In this document: in pieces, positions 44,133 to 55,249 of the stretch | How the letters are laid out: each line of letters starts with the position of its first letter | Position numbering within the stretch: the first letter of the stretch is position 1 | Assembly: GCA_018907035.1 (NCBI GenBank) | Contig: JACCIC010000064.1 | Location: 744,001 to 808,000, forward strand | Source of the DNA: Sycobia sp. Sy_11 | Lineage: Eukaryota; Arthropoda; Insecta; Hymenoptera; Epichrysomallidae | Reading direction: 5' to 3' | Length of the DNA stretch: 64,000 bases | Notes under the pieces: model-generated | What the model was told of the DNA's origin: nothing | Databases searched by the model: none | What the model saw: the letters and a program-made list of their open reading frames with translations, nothing else | Translations under genes and position numbers: made by a program

Positions 44133-45157
44133 GTCAATTATTTTGCAGAATCTGCATTGTTTGGTGATAGAGATCCATGTATTGCTTGCCTGGGCTTATT
44201 ACAAAATCGTAAATTAATATTATGTATAAATAAAGTAAGATGATATTACTACACATATTTATAATTACTTTAGGCATCTAGTCATAGAAAGTTTGTGGCT
44301 TCTACTTGTCGTTGCTATCCGTAAATTTAATTTTCATTCAATAAAACAAATTAGTTAAATTTTTTTTCTCTCCATATTTCGATTGGTAGAATAAGATATC
44401 CGTAGTTTTTAAATCTCTATTACTTTGTGCTTGCCTTGAGAAGGGGCCAAATAAATTAATAACTTTATTTTATTTAATTATAAACAGGTAATTGGCAACA
44501 TTGATCAGTAGAATTAAAAAATTTTTTTTATTTGAAAATAATAGATGTTATTAAAATCTGTTCTCATATTCTGTAACGAATAAAATTTTTCATTTTCAGA
44601 TTGTAGAAGATGTAAATGCAAATGCTTATGATTGTAATACAATTTCTTTTACATGTATCATTCCTTTGGCAATTCAAATTAGAGAAAGAGGAATTTTTAT
44701 TTATTTATGGGAGAAATATCATCGAGAAGAAATGTATCGCAATAAAGAAAAAATAGAAAGTATTAAAGATATCTGGAAGTGGTATTTGTCAACACAAATT
44801 GAATCTATCCTTAAAAAGGAGGTAGCATCACCTCATTTATCCCCTTTTACAGTTGAAATTTACATGTTATATTCTAAAGACCAAGAGGAATGTCTTAATT
44901 TGTAAGTATATAAGTAAATAATATATATTTGATTCTCTATATTTTTTAATATTTTAGGGCTCAAAATTCTAATAGTGTATTAGTAACTAAAACTAATCAA
45001 CAGGACACAATTATTACCAAAAGAGCTATGGATAAACTTATGAAATCAATCACTGATCAAGAGTTTAAAAAATATTTTTTGATTCCTCCTAGAAAAGTAT
45101 CTGATTTTATAAACATTGATAAATTGGTATGCAAGCACAGTAGTATCTTTATTGGAG
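44133..45157 (+). CDS. Pus10: PUS10-like tRNA pseudouridine synthase, three internal exons (partial)
   Basis: Exons 44133-44234, 44600-44901 and 44958-45157 join in frame with good splice sites (GTAAGA, GTAAGT, GTAAAT donors; T-rich CAG/TAG acceptors). The first encodes DPCIACLGLLQ, matching the second Cys pair (CNVCLGILQ) of PUS10. The second resembles the N-terminal accessory region (SFTCIIPLAIQIRERGIFIY). The third encodes ITKRAMDKLMKSITDQEFKK and CKHSSIFIGG, like the segment leading to FVAGRYNKYSR. PUS10 makes pseudouridine in tRNA and has a role in microRNA processing. The catalytic domain exons are not found downstream; the last donor opens into DNA holding a mariner. Intact gene or truncated duplicate cannot be decided here. 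Confidence 0.75.
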
Positions 45158-46036
45158 GTAAATTTTGGCTATCAAATGTTCTAAATTGTACCCTTAATAT
45201 AAATTTTATATTTGTACTATAGAAACCGCTAAATTATTTCACGATAATGTAAATTTGAGAAAATCCTGTTATATATGTTTTAAATAACTTGGGTAGAAAG
45301 TGTAATGTGGAGATTCTGTAGGATTCTCGTTTACCTTTTGTGCATAAATTGAGTAATATGTACTGATTATAATTTAGAAGTACACAGGCGCTATTAAGCT
45401 GCATTGGTCATTTGAGTGGAATTAAGAAAACGTATGCAAAAATTTTTAGCTTATTAATATCTAATTTATTTCTAAGTAAAAGAATTTATAGTCACAGCCA
45501 GATTTCCGTCAACGCCTGTTACACTAGTTTATGATTTAAGTTAGCTTGCACCTTGCATAACTCAAGTTATGTTGCAGTTATAAAAATGTGCTAGGACTCA
45601 TAATTTTCAGCCCGCAATGAACTTACTGTTAGGCTAAGGTCAGTTTTTTCATTTGTTAATTTTCTCACCATTAAATTTGGAAAACGGAGGAAAATCATTA
45701 AATGCTAGATTTAATAACAAACTTCAATGTGGCACATAAATAGAATTAACTGCCATCTTAGAATTTCTTACACACCTCAAGATCGACATTAAATCCTGTG
45801 ACAGTAACTAATGTCATGCTGCTGCTATAAAAAGTATATGGTTCATAATTTTTAGGTAGAGATACAGTTGCGGATAGGCGAGAGGCAGTTTTTCCATATT
45901 TCAAATTTCTCATCTATAAACCTCTAAAATAAGTAAAAATCACTGATAGAAGCTGACATATTATTCAATTCACAGATTCATTATTCATGCAACTTTACTT
46001 CCATATGATAAGGGTCTGTTCGTTTTTAGAAATGTA
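45158..46036. other. Probable intron or flank of the PUS10-like gene
   Basis: AT-rich, no recognised exon encoding the next conserved PUS10 block (NLPQTPW) up to the mariner. Confidence 0.5.
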
Positions 46037-47323
46037 TCAGGTATGTGAATAAGTCTTTCCCGTTTTTTTTTTAAATTTTGAGCCTTTATTGTGAAAAAAT
46101 GGTTACAAATGAATTATTGAAAGTATTGGCCATCGCTAGCTACAACTTTTTCCCATCTTTCTGGCCACATACGAATCCCGTTGCCTAAAAATTCGACCGG
46201 TTTGGCCTCTATCCAGTCATCCACCCATTTTTTGGCTTCCTCGTAGGAATGGAAGTGCTGGTCAGCCAGGCCATGCGTCATCGATCTGAAGAGATGGTAA
46301 TCAGACGGAGCAACGTCTGGACTATACGGCGGGTGGGGTAGGACTTCCCATTTGAGCGTTTCTAAGTATGTTTTCACCGGCGGTGCAACATGTGGGCGAG
46401 CATTGTCATGTTGCAAAATAACTTTGTCGTGCCTGTCGGAGTATTGTGGCCGTTTTTCTCGCAGTGCGCGGCTCAAACGCATCAATTGTCGTCGATAGAC
46501 CTCGCCTGTGATCCTTTCATTCGGTTTCAGAAGCTCATAGTAAACCACACCTAGCTGGTCCCACCATATACAGAGCATGAGCTTGGCGCCATGAATATTT
46601 GGCTTGGCCGTCGATGATGATGCATGGCCGCGTAGTCCCCATGATTTTCTTCGCTTCGGATTATCGTAACGTGTCCACTTTTCATCGCCAGTCACGATAC
46701 GATGCAGAAAACCCTTTCTTTTATGTCGCTGAAGCAGCTGTTCGCAAGTGAAAAAACGCCGTTCGACGTCTCTCAGCTTCAGTTCGTACGGCACCCAATT
46801 TCCTTGCTTTTGGATCATTTTCATCGCTTTCAAACGCTGGGAAATGGTTGTTCGGTCAACTCCCAATGCTTCAGCCAGTTCTTCTTGCGTTTGACAAGAA
46901 TCTTCATCAAGCAAAGTCGCCAATTCTCGATCTTCAAAGATTTGCGGCCGCCCGGAACGCTCCTTGTCTTCCACGTCGAAATCACCGCTTTTGAAGCGTC
47001 GAAACCATCCGCGAACACTTGAATCATCGACACAACCTTCTCCATAAGCCTCCTGAAGCAATCGATGCGTCTCGGCAGCAGATTTCTTCAAATTGAACCA
47101 ATAAAGTGAAACTTCCCGCAAATGACGTCGACTCGGCTCAAATTTCGACATTTTCACGATATCAAAAATTTATGATGCAAAAAAATTTTAACTAATGTGT
47201 TAGTATGGAATTGTTGACATATGAATAAGCTTTGATTATGACATATGTAACCATTGAATACTCGCACAGTATTGGTGGCGCCATCTCTTACAAAAAACGG
47301 GAAAGACTTATTCACACTCCTAA
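46037..47323 (-). mobile_element. Mariner (mauritiana-like), apparently complete
   Basis: The element is 1287 bp and flanked by TA (46035-46036, 47324-47325). Ends are TCAGGTATGTGAATAAGTCT and the reverse complement of TTAGGAGTGTGAATAAGTCT. It carries an uninterrupted transposase on the minus strand and is the sister of the copy at 16.0-17.3 kb. Confidence 0.95.
46114..47157 (-). CDS. Mariner transposase, uninterrupted
   Basis: A 347-codon frame with the expected length for a mariner transposase. The paired helix-turn-helix DNA-binding region occupies about residues 1-115, WVPYEL is at 121-126, and the catalytic residues are Asp158 (TGDEKW), Asp251 (HDNARPH) and Asp286 (APSDYHLF), an exact D,D34D spacing. 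YSPDVAPSDYHLF is the family signature. The enzyme would cut at the inverted repeats and insert at TA sites. Wording is close to the ant Mboumar group of the mauritiana subfamily, judged from memory. No stop or shift is visible, though single harmful substitutions (GNGIRMWPERW region) cannot be excluded. It lies opposite to the PUS10-like exons. Confidence 0.95.
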   Translation of the reverse strand: MKMSKFEPSRRHLREVSLYWFNLKKSAAETHRLLQEAYGEGCVDDSSVRGWFRRFKSGDFDVEDKERSGRPQIFEDRELATLLDEDSCQTQEELAEALGVDRTTISQRLKAMKMIQKQGNWVPYELKLRDVERRFFTCEQLLQRHKRKGFLHRIVTGDEKWTRYDNPKRRKSWGLRGHASSSTAKPNIHGAKLMLCIWWDQLGVVYYELLKPNERITGEVYRRQLMRLSRALREKRPQYSDRHDKVILQHDNARPHVAPPVKTYLETLKWEVLPHPPYSPDVAPSDYHLFRSMTHGLADQHFHSYEEAKKWVDDWIEAKPVEFLGNGIRMWPERWEKVVASDGQYFQ

Positions 47324-48461
47324 TATATTTTAAATTTACATGTGGCCTCTTCATGTTTATGATTTGAACAATTGAAATCATATAAAGAAAATTATTATTT
47401 AGAGGAGTTGATTATTAGTAGCGGAATAGCTTGGCAATAAATTAGTTATTAATAAGCTAATGTTTGGAGCATAATTTCTGTTTGTTTCTGCTTTTGATCA
47501 CTGCAGCTTAATAGAGCCAAGCAAACACGTTCAAATAATTATTCCTAACTAGTGGCGCTTAGAACGCATGACATGAAGTCAAAGTATAACTTAGATTACT
47601 TACTGCTATTTTAGAAACTGGAATTATATCTCTTATAACCCAAGATCGCTTGCGACAGCTTAGTTTAAGTAGTTTTTGAAATTATTTTTTTAAACATAGA
47701 AACAGTAAATATTTATCGTTAGAATTTAACTTTTTTTTCTTCAGATTATTACCCACCAAGATTAATATAAATTGTCCGGTATTGAAACCAGTCAACTTGG
47801 CCGGGCTCTGGTGATCTATTCGTCGGCTTTCGTTGTTAGGATGAAGGGCAATAAATCTATTATTTTGAATTTTTTTTAATTTCTTCAAACAATAGCGGCA
47901 AACAATTAGTTGCAAAGTTTACTGTTCTATGTTTCTCTAATATGCCTTTCACGAGTTGATTGTCAATCTTACATACAGTATTTGAGGTCGTACATAAAAT
48001 TGGCTTCTATATTAGGAGTGATCAATTTTTAATAGCAGTTTAATACTTTTACAAGTAGAAATCATTTCCAACTGTAAAAGAAAATGATATAAAACACAAT
48101 CATGATAAATTTTGTCATAATTATTGTCTAATGAGCGGTGAAATATTTCTAATGCTATGTTTGTGCGTGTTACAGTATATAATCACCTATATCGATAACT
48201 CTGACGATTTCCTCTTGTTCGAAATGAGTTGCAGCACGATCAAGTTTTCATTTTAAGTGAAGCAAATTATTTTCCAGCGATTAACGACTATTACAAGAAT
48301 TTTAATTTTGATATCTGAAAAATTATTTCAACACCTTATCGTCCTTGCCGAATTCGACTAGAAATAATGCTTTATTTAATGGATATATTGCCTAATCAAT
48401 TCGAGTACTGATATATTAAGAATGAATTTATTATCATGTCTTACGCATGTATACGAAGTTA
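47324..48461. other. No recognised gene
   Basis: AT-rich sequence; short frames without domains. No further PUS10 exons are recognised. Confidence 0.55.
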
Positions 48462-49727
48462 GACAATTAAGTAATGCGACAAAATTAAAAAATCGAGTAT
48501 ATTTAAAAATATAAGCACATCGATGTTACCCCCTTCAAAGTAATTCCCCTCCCTCCGCATCTATACACTTATTCCAACGAGTTTTTCAGTTTTCGTAACA
48601 ATTTTAGAACATTTGTTTGGGACCTCTCCGAATACTCTCGTCACAGATACTTGGATGTTTTCAACGGAGTCAAAATGTCGACCCTTGATGAATTTTTTAA
48701 ATGCAGGAATAGGGAAAAGTCGCAGGGTGACATGTTCGGTGGATAGGGCGGTTGTGGTAACTTTGCGATGCCTTTAGACGCCAAAAACTGAGAGAAACTG
48801 AATGCACTGTGACAGAAAGCATTGTCGTGATGCAGAACCCAAGTCTTTGCGATATCTGGACGCACTGTGAGCACCCTTTTTCGTAATTTTTCCTGCGCAT
48901 TACGTTAGAATACTGATTTACGGTTTATCCTCTTTGTGAACCACCCCTTTACTGTCGAAGAAGCAAATGAACATGGTTTTCACTTGGACTTCCTATTTCT
49001 CGAATTCTTTGGCCTTGGCGCTTCAGGAAACTGCCACTGGTTGTTTTGTCGTTCAGTGTCGGGGTCGTATGGAAAGTTCCAAATTCCATGAACAGTAATA
49101 ACTCGATCGGGAAGAGTAAAATCACTATCAACATGCTGGAGACATTCTTGAGCGATGTTCATTCACTGGGCTTCTTGCTTATTTGTAAGGTTCTTCGGTA
49201 CCATCTTCACGTACAGCTTTTGCATCGCGAAATTTTCAATTAAAATTTTTCTAACTGTTTCCTGGTTATTATTCAACTCGTCAAGCAACGTTCGAATGGT
49301 TAGTCTCAGGTCTTGACGAACAAGAGCGCAGACATGCTGTGCATTCGCATCGGTTCGCACTTTAATAGGTCTTCCGCTCTGCGCTTCGTCTTTGACGCTC
49401 TCACGGCCTTTTTTCAAATCGCTATTCCACCAAAGCACCTGACTACGACTCAGGATATCATTACCATATACTTTAAGCATTTTTTCATAAGTTTCTGTCC
49501 TGGTGTCGCCGAGTTTTGTTGCTCTAAATTTCTCTGTTCCATTTTCGTAACATGCAATACTCGCGCGTTGTTACAAAACTCTAGACAGTTGGTGAAGAAA
49601 TTGTCGTACAAGGGTCGTCAAGGTCTCAATCGAGAGAGTAGGGATCTGCTATTACCGTGGCGGAGTTATAGGTTCGCAGTGTTACCACAGGCCGAGAAAT
49701 AAAATCGGTTGCATTACTTAATTGTCT
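48462..49727 (-). mobile_element. Tc1/mariner-superfamily relic with terminal repeats
   Basis: The ends AGACAATTAAGTAATGCGAC (48461) and the reverse complement of AGACAATTAAGTAATGCAAC (49727) are inverted repeats. On the minus strand, the frame 49480-49163 gives GRPIKVRTDANAQHV, then RQDLRLTIRTLLDELN and KMVPKNLT. The frame 48874-48641 gives TWVLHHDNAFCHSAFSFSQF and PPYPPNMSPCDFSLFLHLKN, with the second and third catalytic Asp positions. The middle is broken. It is a different lineage from the other mariners here. Confidence 0.88.
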
Positions 49728-52255
49728 GACGTATGGATATATTATAATATATTTATCATCAAATATTTGTTTAATTATACATATTTAATTATAATATTAT
49801 CATCGAAAATTAATAATAATAAAACATATTTATTTCCTCGTGAAAAGCATGAAGGTGAGACAGACGAATTTTTCGCCGCTATACATATTAAATATATAAG
49901 TTTTGTAAATTCACGGGATAAATACGTATGCCAATTTACCGACCATATCCCTGGCACACATGCGTGTACGTATTTATACAAAAGTAATTCGTAGAGGTAG
50001 ATCTGTGTGGCTCCGCGGTACGGCGCTATTCGCACGGATGAGATACCGTGGCGCATGGCGCTGAAGTGTAGACAAAGAGCTTTGGAAAAAATCAGGCTCT
50101 CGGCCTGAAAACCCTAAATATGCCCAGGTTCTTGGATCAAACGTCAGTCCACGCACAGTATTATGATCGAGTCTAGACGAGAGAAGGAGCCCACGTGAGG
50201 GCCGAATTTATTGCTTTAATGAAAGAAAATAAAGTTTAGGGCCGATGAATATAAAAAAATATTTATAATTTTTGTTTGCAGCCTGTGTGACAGCAAGAGA
50301 GGAGTATACGGATCCGGCTCCTGACGCGGGAGAGTGCGCCTGTTCAGGCCAACTTTGACTGCCTTATTCAAATTGTTAATATCATATTTTCTCTTATTTT
50401 TATCATTTTATTATTTCGTTATTATTAGCATTATATTCGTTGTTATTATCTTTGTTAAAATAATTAAATCTTTTTGTAATAAAGAAACTTCTGTATAAAG
50501 TTTGGAGAGTTCTTCCCAAATGATCCATAGCCTTGGACCAGCCTTTGGAATACCTAATTGTTTTTATATTTTTCGAGTAGTAGCAGAGAATCGATTTCTA
50601 TTATACCTAACACTACAAGTACTGGTGGATCATCTTTTCTGGTACATTATTTCGTCTTCTTTGTCGTGGATAAACTGGTGTTTGACGTTGATGCTCAACA
50701 AGTCTCGCAATGGTACGATCATTTGTTGTGAGCCTTCTATTGGGTAACTGATTACGGTATAACCTTTGCTGCTTGCACATAATTACCTCGGCATTACCTA
50801 AGTGCAAGAATAATATCTACTATTTCATTGGCGGTATTATCTGGTATTATATAACATAAGATTCATTTTTGGACAGCTACTTTTACTATTTTAAATAAAA
50901 TATAAATACATAGACAACTAAAAAAAAACAGTGTAATTGTTAAGTACTTAAACAATAAATGCATAGGCAACTTTGAAAATTATTAAACGGATAAACTTTA
51001 CCTTTCAATGTACAACGATAACTTATTATATTATTTTTGAAATAGACTTGATAAAAACTAAAGTCCATAAGAAAAAATAAATAAACTGCAGAATTATATA
51101 GCAGTTAAAGGAATTGGACAGTAAATTAGACGAAATTTTATTGATGACCCCGATTGCGTGCGGTGTGTTGATTGCAGCAGAGACATACTGTGCAAGCAAA
51201 CAATCATTCCATATACATAGTAAGAAAAGCGCTTGTGCGAAAGTAATAAACTATCAATGCTGTATCACTTCATTAAGTCTAGGTAATAAGTATACATAAC
51301 TGTATATTTTAACAAATTATCAATAATAATTTCGTAAATTTGGATTTTATTTTTTTTCATTATTTTGGAAAACTTTTTAACTATTACATAAAAAATCAGT
51401 AGATATTTCGTCTTGAGTATGTACTGCAGTGAATATATTACCTCAAGTAGCAGTAGATTTAATAGCATGACTTGAATCTGACGAAAAAAATGTTAAAAAA
51501 AGGTGTATAACAGATTATGATTTTACTTTTCATGATGGAGTTATGTGATTTTCAAAATTCAAAAATTTTTAATTCTCAGTCCAAATTCAAAATTAAAAAT
51601 TCATCAAAAATAATTCAAAACTATTATAAAAAAAAATTCGGTATTTAAAAATTCAAAAGGTTCGTAATCAGTGACCCCAAAAACCTCCAATTTTTTCTTT
51701 TTTCTTTATGTTTTGAACCACTTTTCCGATTCTCAAAAGGTTAAAATCATTCGGCTGCCAGCCTATACGATATATAAATATAGAATTTTCCTCCCTTTCG
51801 ATTACAGAACAAAAAAACCAGATAGTCATTTAAAAAATTAAGTTAACTATCAAATGATCTTGAAATCGAACTTTAAGATCTAAGTCAAGGTCATACGTCG
51901 GTCAATCGCTTCATACCCAATAACTTTTATGCGAAACCTATTGTGATTCGCAATTTTGGAGTTATTTAGTTACAAATTGAGTTGATCTTCCAATTATATT
52001 TAGGGATCAACTTAATCTAGTACTTCAATACCTGCTGAAAGGAGAAATTGGAACTGAGGGTGGCCATTAAAAAAAAAATTAAGTTTATCTTGAAATAACT
52101 TTGAATGTCAACTTTATGGTCAAGTCTACCATTAACTAGCACTTTCTCTACCCTACAACTTTTATATAAATAGTTTTCTATCAAAATGTTTACCGTTCGG
52201 GATATTCTTATCCATTATTAAAATTAAAAGTGTACTTATGTCGAATGTTTTGAAT
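49728..52255. other. Mixed non-coding region
   Basis: Between 49990 and 50350 the DNA is less AT-rich (GGCTCCGCGG, GACGCGGGAGAG) and may be an LTR fragment; an AATAAAG lies at 50479. The frame 50807-50613 on the minus strand (LTTNDRTIARLVEHQRQTPV) looks like part of a transposase DNA-binding region but I cannot place it. The rest is AT-rich. Confidence 0.4.
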
Positions 52256-52259
52256 TAAA

Positions 52260-52540
52260 TTAATAAATTTTAACTAAAATAATGAAGGTCACACTGTCCT
52301 TGTTTATTAACACCCCGGAAGAATCTGAAGTAAAACTTATTATTAAATTTAATTAGATTAAAAATTAAAACTAATAAAATAATATAAAATAAAATAAAAA
52401 TGAAAATAATAAAAATAATAAAATATATACTATGTTAGTAAAGGACTATCTGACTGCCCCCACTACCTTCTTTTCTCGTTTAGTGCTCAACGTTTCGAAC
52501 TTACTACGGTTCGTCCTCAGGAATTATACCTTTGGTAATG
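52260..52540 (-). mobile_element. Divergent PLE tail
   Basis: On the minus strand the order is hammerhead, a spacer with GGGGCAGTCAGATAGTCC, TTAGTAA, an A/T-rich stretch, TTCAGATTCTTCC and AAACAAGGACAGTGTGACC. This mirrors the layout of the younger PLE tails while the sequence is strongly changed, so it belongs to an older or separate PLE family. No coding region remains. Confidence 0.75.
52485..52524 (-). ncRNA. Hammerhead ribozyme motif, divergent PLE variant f
   Basis: Core CTGAGGA (variable seventh position G), stem II GAAC/GTTC in place of GAGC/GCTC, GAAACGTT, and stem I TTC/GAG with a G-U pair in place of TCC/GGA. Paired positions have changed together relative to copies a-e. Confidence 0.75.
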
Positions 52541-52544
52541 TTTT

Positions 52545-53290
52545 TAACAAGTAATAAACATCAGCTGAGACGTATCGTTTGCTTTGGGAAACTTATGGGG
52601 CGAAATATATTGGTAAATCGGTGTGTCGCCAGTGGTTCAATGCGTTTAAAAGTGATTATTTTAAAGTTTAAGACAAGGGAAGAAAAGTTTTGAATTGCAT
52701 TAGACGCTTCAGTGGATGAGGAGCCATGTCAGATTCAAGAACTTGTTGGTCGTCAAGCATAAAGCCGTTTCCCTCCACCTAAAAGCATTGAGATTCATTG
52801 AAAATGTTAGAAACTGAGTGCCATAGGAGTTGAAGGAGTTGAAATATTCATGTAAATAAGGTCGTGTTCTGCATATGGATGGATCAAAGAGTGTTGTATA
52901 CTACGAACTTTTTCCGCGTGGTCAATCGATCAAAAGACCATTATGATCAATCCAACTCATTCGTTTGAAGCGGGCATTACAGGAAAAACCGTAAGAATAT
53001 GAGATCAGATACGAGTCCATCATTTTTCATCACGATAACGCTCGGCCACATGTTGCAGCTTCGGTTAAATACTATTTGGAGAATAATGGCAGCATCTGAT
53101 TACCACTTGTTTTGATCAATGTAGAACGCTTTTACGGGTATTCGCTTCAGTTATCTAGTAGGAATCAAAAATTGGTTCGGTACGTTCTTGGGCTCGGATA
53201 GACGAAATCTTTTTGGACCGAAATTCATAAATTACCAAAAACATGGAAAAAAGTTGTAGCTTGCGATTGACACTACTTTGAATAAAGGAT
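52545..53290 (+). pseudogene. Mariner transposase relic
   Basis: Plus-strand fragments in shifting frames read TSAETYRLLWETYGAKYIGK, VCRQWFNAFKSDYF, then VVFCIWMDQRVLYT, ITITLGHMLQLRL (a decayed HDNARPHVA block) and ASDYHLF with the third Asp. Many stops. The end KNWFGTFLG..KFINYQKHG matches the usual C-terminus in outline. No terminal repeats were recognised. It lies right beside the divergent PLE tail. Confidence 0.8.
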
Positions 53291-53355
53291 ATGTAATCAT
53301 GTGTTCATAATAAATCTCCACCTTTTGGCAAAAAACATTAGAAAATTACTTGTCC

Positions 53356-53413
53356 AGTGTGTGTGTACGCGCGTGTGTGTATGTGTCTGCGTGCGCGCGC
53401 GCACACGCGTGTA
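53356..53413. repeat. Alternating GT/GC tract
   Basis: GTGTGTGTACGCGCGTGTGT and GTGCGCGCGCGCACACGCGT form a long alternating purine-pyrimidine run favouring Z-DNA. Confidence 0.75.
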
Positions 53414-54110
53414 TTATGTTATGCACTCCGTTTGTACGGGGATAAATCATAATTTCATGTTCAGATACATATGCATGTGCACATACTTTTGTTTTGATAG
53501 ATTAATTATTATAAGTAGAATGATGGATTAACAAACTTTTAAATATATATTAGAGTATGATATAATGTATGATCAGTTTAATAATTGTAAAATGTAGGGT
53601 GGGACTCTCGTAGTTCTGTACACGGAAGTCACTCCTTTCGTCGTAGTAGATTAGACTGGGGAAAAGAATCTTAGTACGGGAGCATATAGACGAAGTCAAG
53701 TTACGAATTAGGTAGTAACTCGCGATTTACAGATCAGCCAAGACTGCCTAGGTTCGATATCCATCTAAAACGCGTACACCTCGGCTCACCGGCCCCACAT
53801 CCCTGGCTAGTTAGTCGAGAGACTAGGCCAAAAATAGGGGCAAATTACTGACCGGTCTTTCGCGGAAACAAATCGTCGCGCATAGAACCGGGTCGGGCAC
53901 TCGTCATTATATATGAGTATGTATATATAGTGCTATTATTGATTTTTATCACTGAGGTAATTTCATTAGCAATACTCAAAAGTATTTGCATTAAGAAATA
54001 CAGTAATATAATACACAGTTCTTTAAGACTTTTATGCTTGCCTTGTGAAGCGCCATTTATCAGCTAAAGCATTTGTGGTACAATTCTTTGACTCTTTCAA
54101 ATGAAAAGTC
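53414..54110. other. No recognised gene; a GC-richer island at 53600-53920
   Basis: The island has a sharp change in composition and contains GGTTCGATATCC, similar to a tRNA B-box. No matching A-box or tRNA fold is evident; it could be an old SINE. Confidence 0.4.
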
Positions 54111-54114
54111 TAAA

Positions 54115-54330
54115 TATTAAGTTCTACCGCACCCTCCTTACAGCACAGACCTGGCCCCCTTGCGTACAACTTGCTTCAATCGACGTAGAATGCCCTTATT
54201 GAAGTACGATTCACTTCACATAAAGGTATCTAAAATTCATTTGATGCATCTTTGATGCAAAATGAAACTTTTTTAAAAAAATTTACAAATTGCCTGAATT
54301 GTAGTAAGAAATTTATCTAGTGATGAAACA
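54115..54330 (+). pseudogene. Mariner transposase C-terminal fragment
   Basis: The sequence around 54121-54215 follows the pattern of LPHPPYS-DLAP and a FRSMQN-like block in shifting frames (TALL..TAQTWPP; CFNRRRMPLLKYDSLH). The tail resembles the usual end of a mariner gene. Only about 200 bases remain, heavily mutated. Confidence 0.55.
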
Positions 54331-54925
54331 ATATTTTTAGTAATAATTTTTTTTTTTAATAAAGTCAATTTAGAATGTTACGCAGGTCCTTTGAGCATTA
54401 ATGTTTGCTGTCGAATGACCGTCGGAGGGCTTTTTAGGAAAGCTTATGCTCAACCCTCCCCAAAGCTATGTCATTTCTATCATAGCCTCCGAAGACAGAA
54501 AGTAGTAGATACGGAGAAGTGGATACCTACGTCTGAAATCAGCTATCTCTACCATCCACCAGTAAACAGGTCATCTGTTACTACTAACTGCTATGCGTGG
54601 CAGCGACTCTTAGCAGGCCAAATGAAGGATGCGCATTGTGGCACTAACAATGATTCGAACTTTTTATTTACTTATTATCAATAGGCTATTCAGAATACCA
54701 GCAAGATTTTATTGTCTGCGTTCAATGGCCTGCGTGAATTTCTCTCTATTTATTCTCTAGATATTTCAACTGGGAGACTCTCGCGAACTGCATTCAATAA
54801 AACGTAGCCTAACACGCAAAATATGGTGTACTGATGATCACTGGCTGTGTAGTACTTAATCACTTACCAGTCTAAGATACCCGAGGCCAGACAGTCTGAG
54901 GCGAAGGTAGCATCTGATATTAAGT
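54331..54925. other. No recognised gene
   Basis: A 97-codon frame at 54391-54684 (start SINVCCRMTVGGLF) has no domain I recognise and no coding context; I leave it as unknown. Confidence 0.4.
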
Positions 54926-54929
54926 TAAT

Positions 54930-55240
54930 AAATATTTTTATCGGTCTTACAGTCTTTATAATATAATATATTAGCTAAAATAATGACTGTCAGACTGTCT
55001 TTGTTTATATTGACCCCCGTAGAATTTGAAATAAAACTTATTACTACAATAAATTATATTACAAATTAAAAATAAAAATAAAGTGATAATATACAATATA
55101 AAATAAAAAACAATACAAAATAAAAAAAACAATATTCTATGCTAGAAAAGGACAACTTGATTTTTCCCACCAGCTTAAATTTAGATTCACCTTTGGTGTT
55201 CGACGTTTCGAACCGCTACGGTTCATCCTCAGGAATAAAC
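54930..55240 (-). mobile_element. Second divergent PLE tail, inserted in an R1-like relic
   Basis: On the minus strand: hammerhead, spacer, A/T-rich stretch, TACGGGGGTCAATATAAACA, AGACAGTCTGACAGTC and an end GACCGATAAAAATATTTATT, parallel to the younger PLE tails. It abuts the endonuclease end of the R1-like relic at about 55245. Confidence 0.78.
55199..55235 (-). ncRNA. Hammerhead ribozyme motif, divergent PLE variant g
   Basis: Core CTGAGGA, stem II extended to GAACC/GGTTC, GAAACGTC (H17 is C, also permitted), and stem I TTC/GAA. Both stems differ from copies a-e by paired substitutions. Confidence 0.75.
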
Positions 55241-55249
55241 TGATGTTGT

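Noticed and set aside
53745..53765. tRNA-derived SINE from GGTTCGATATCC
   Set aside because: One imperfect box without a convincing A-box or a second copy in the window.
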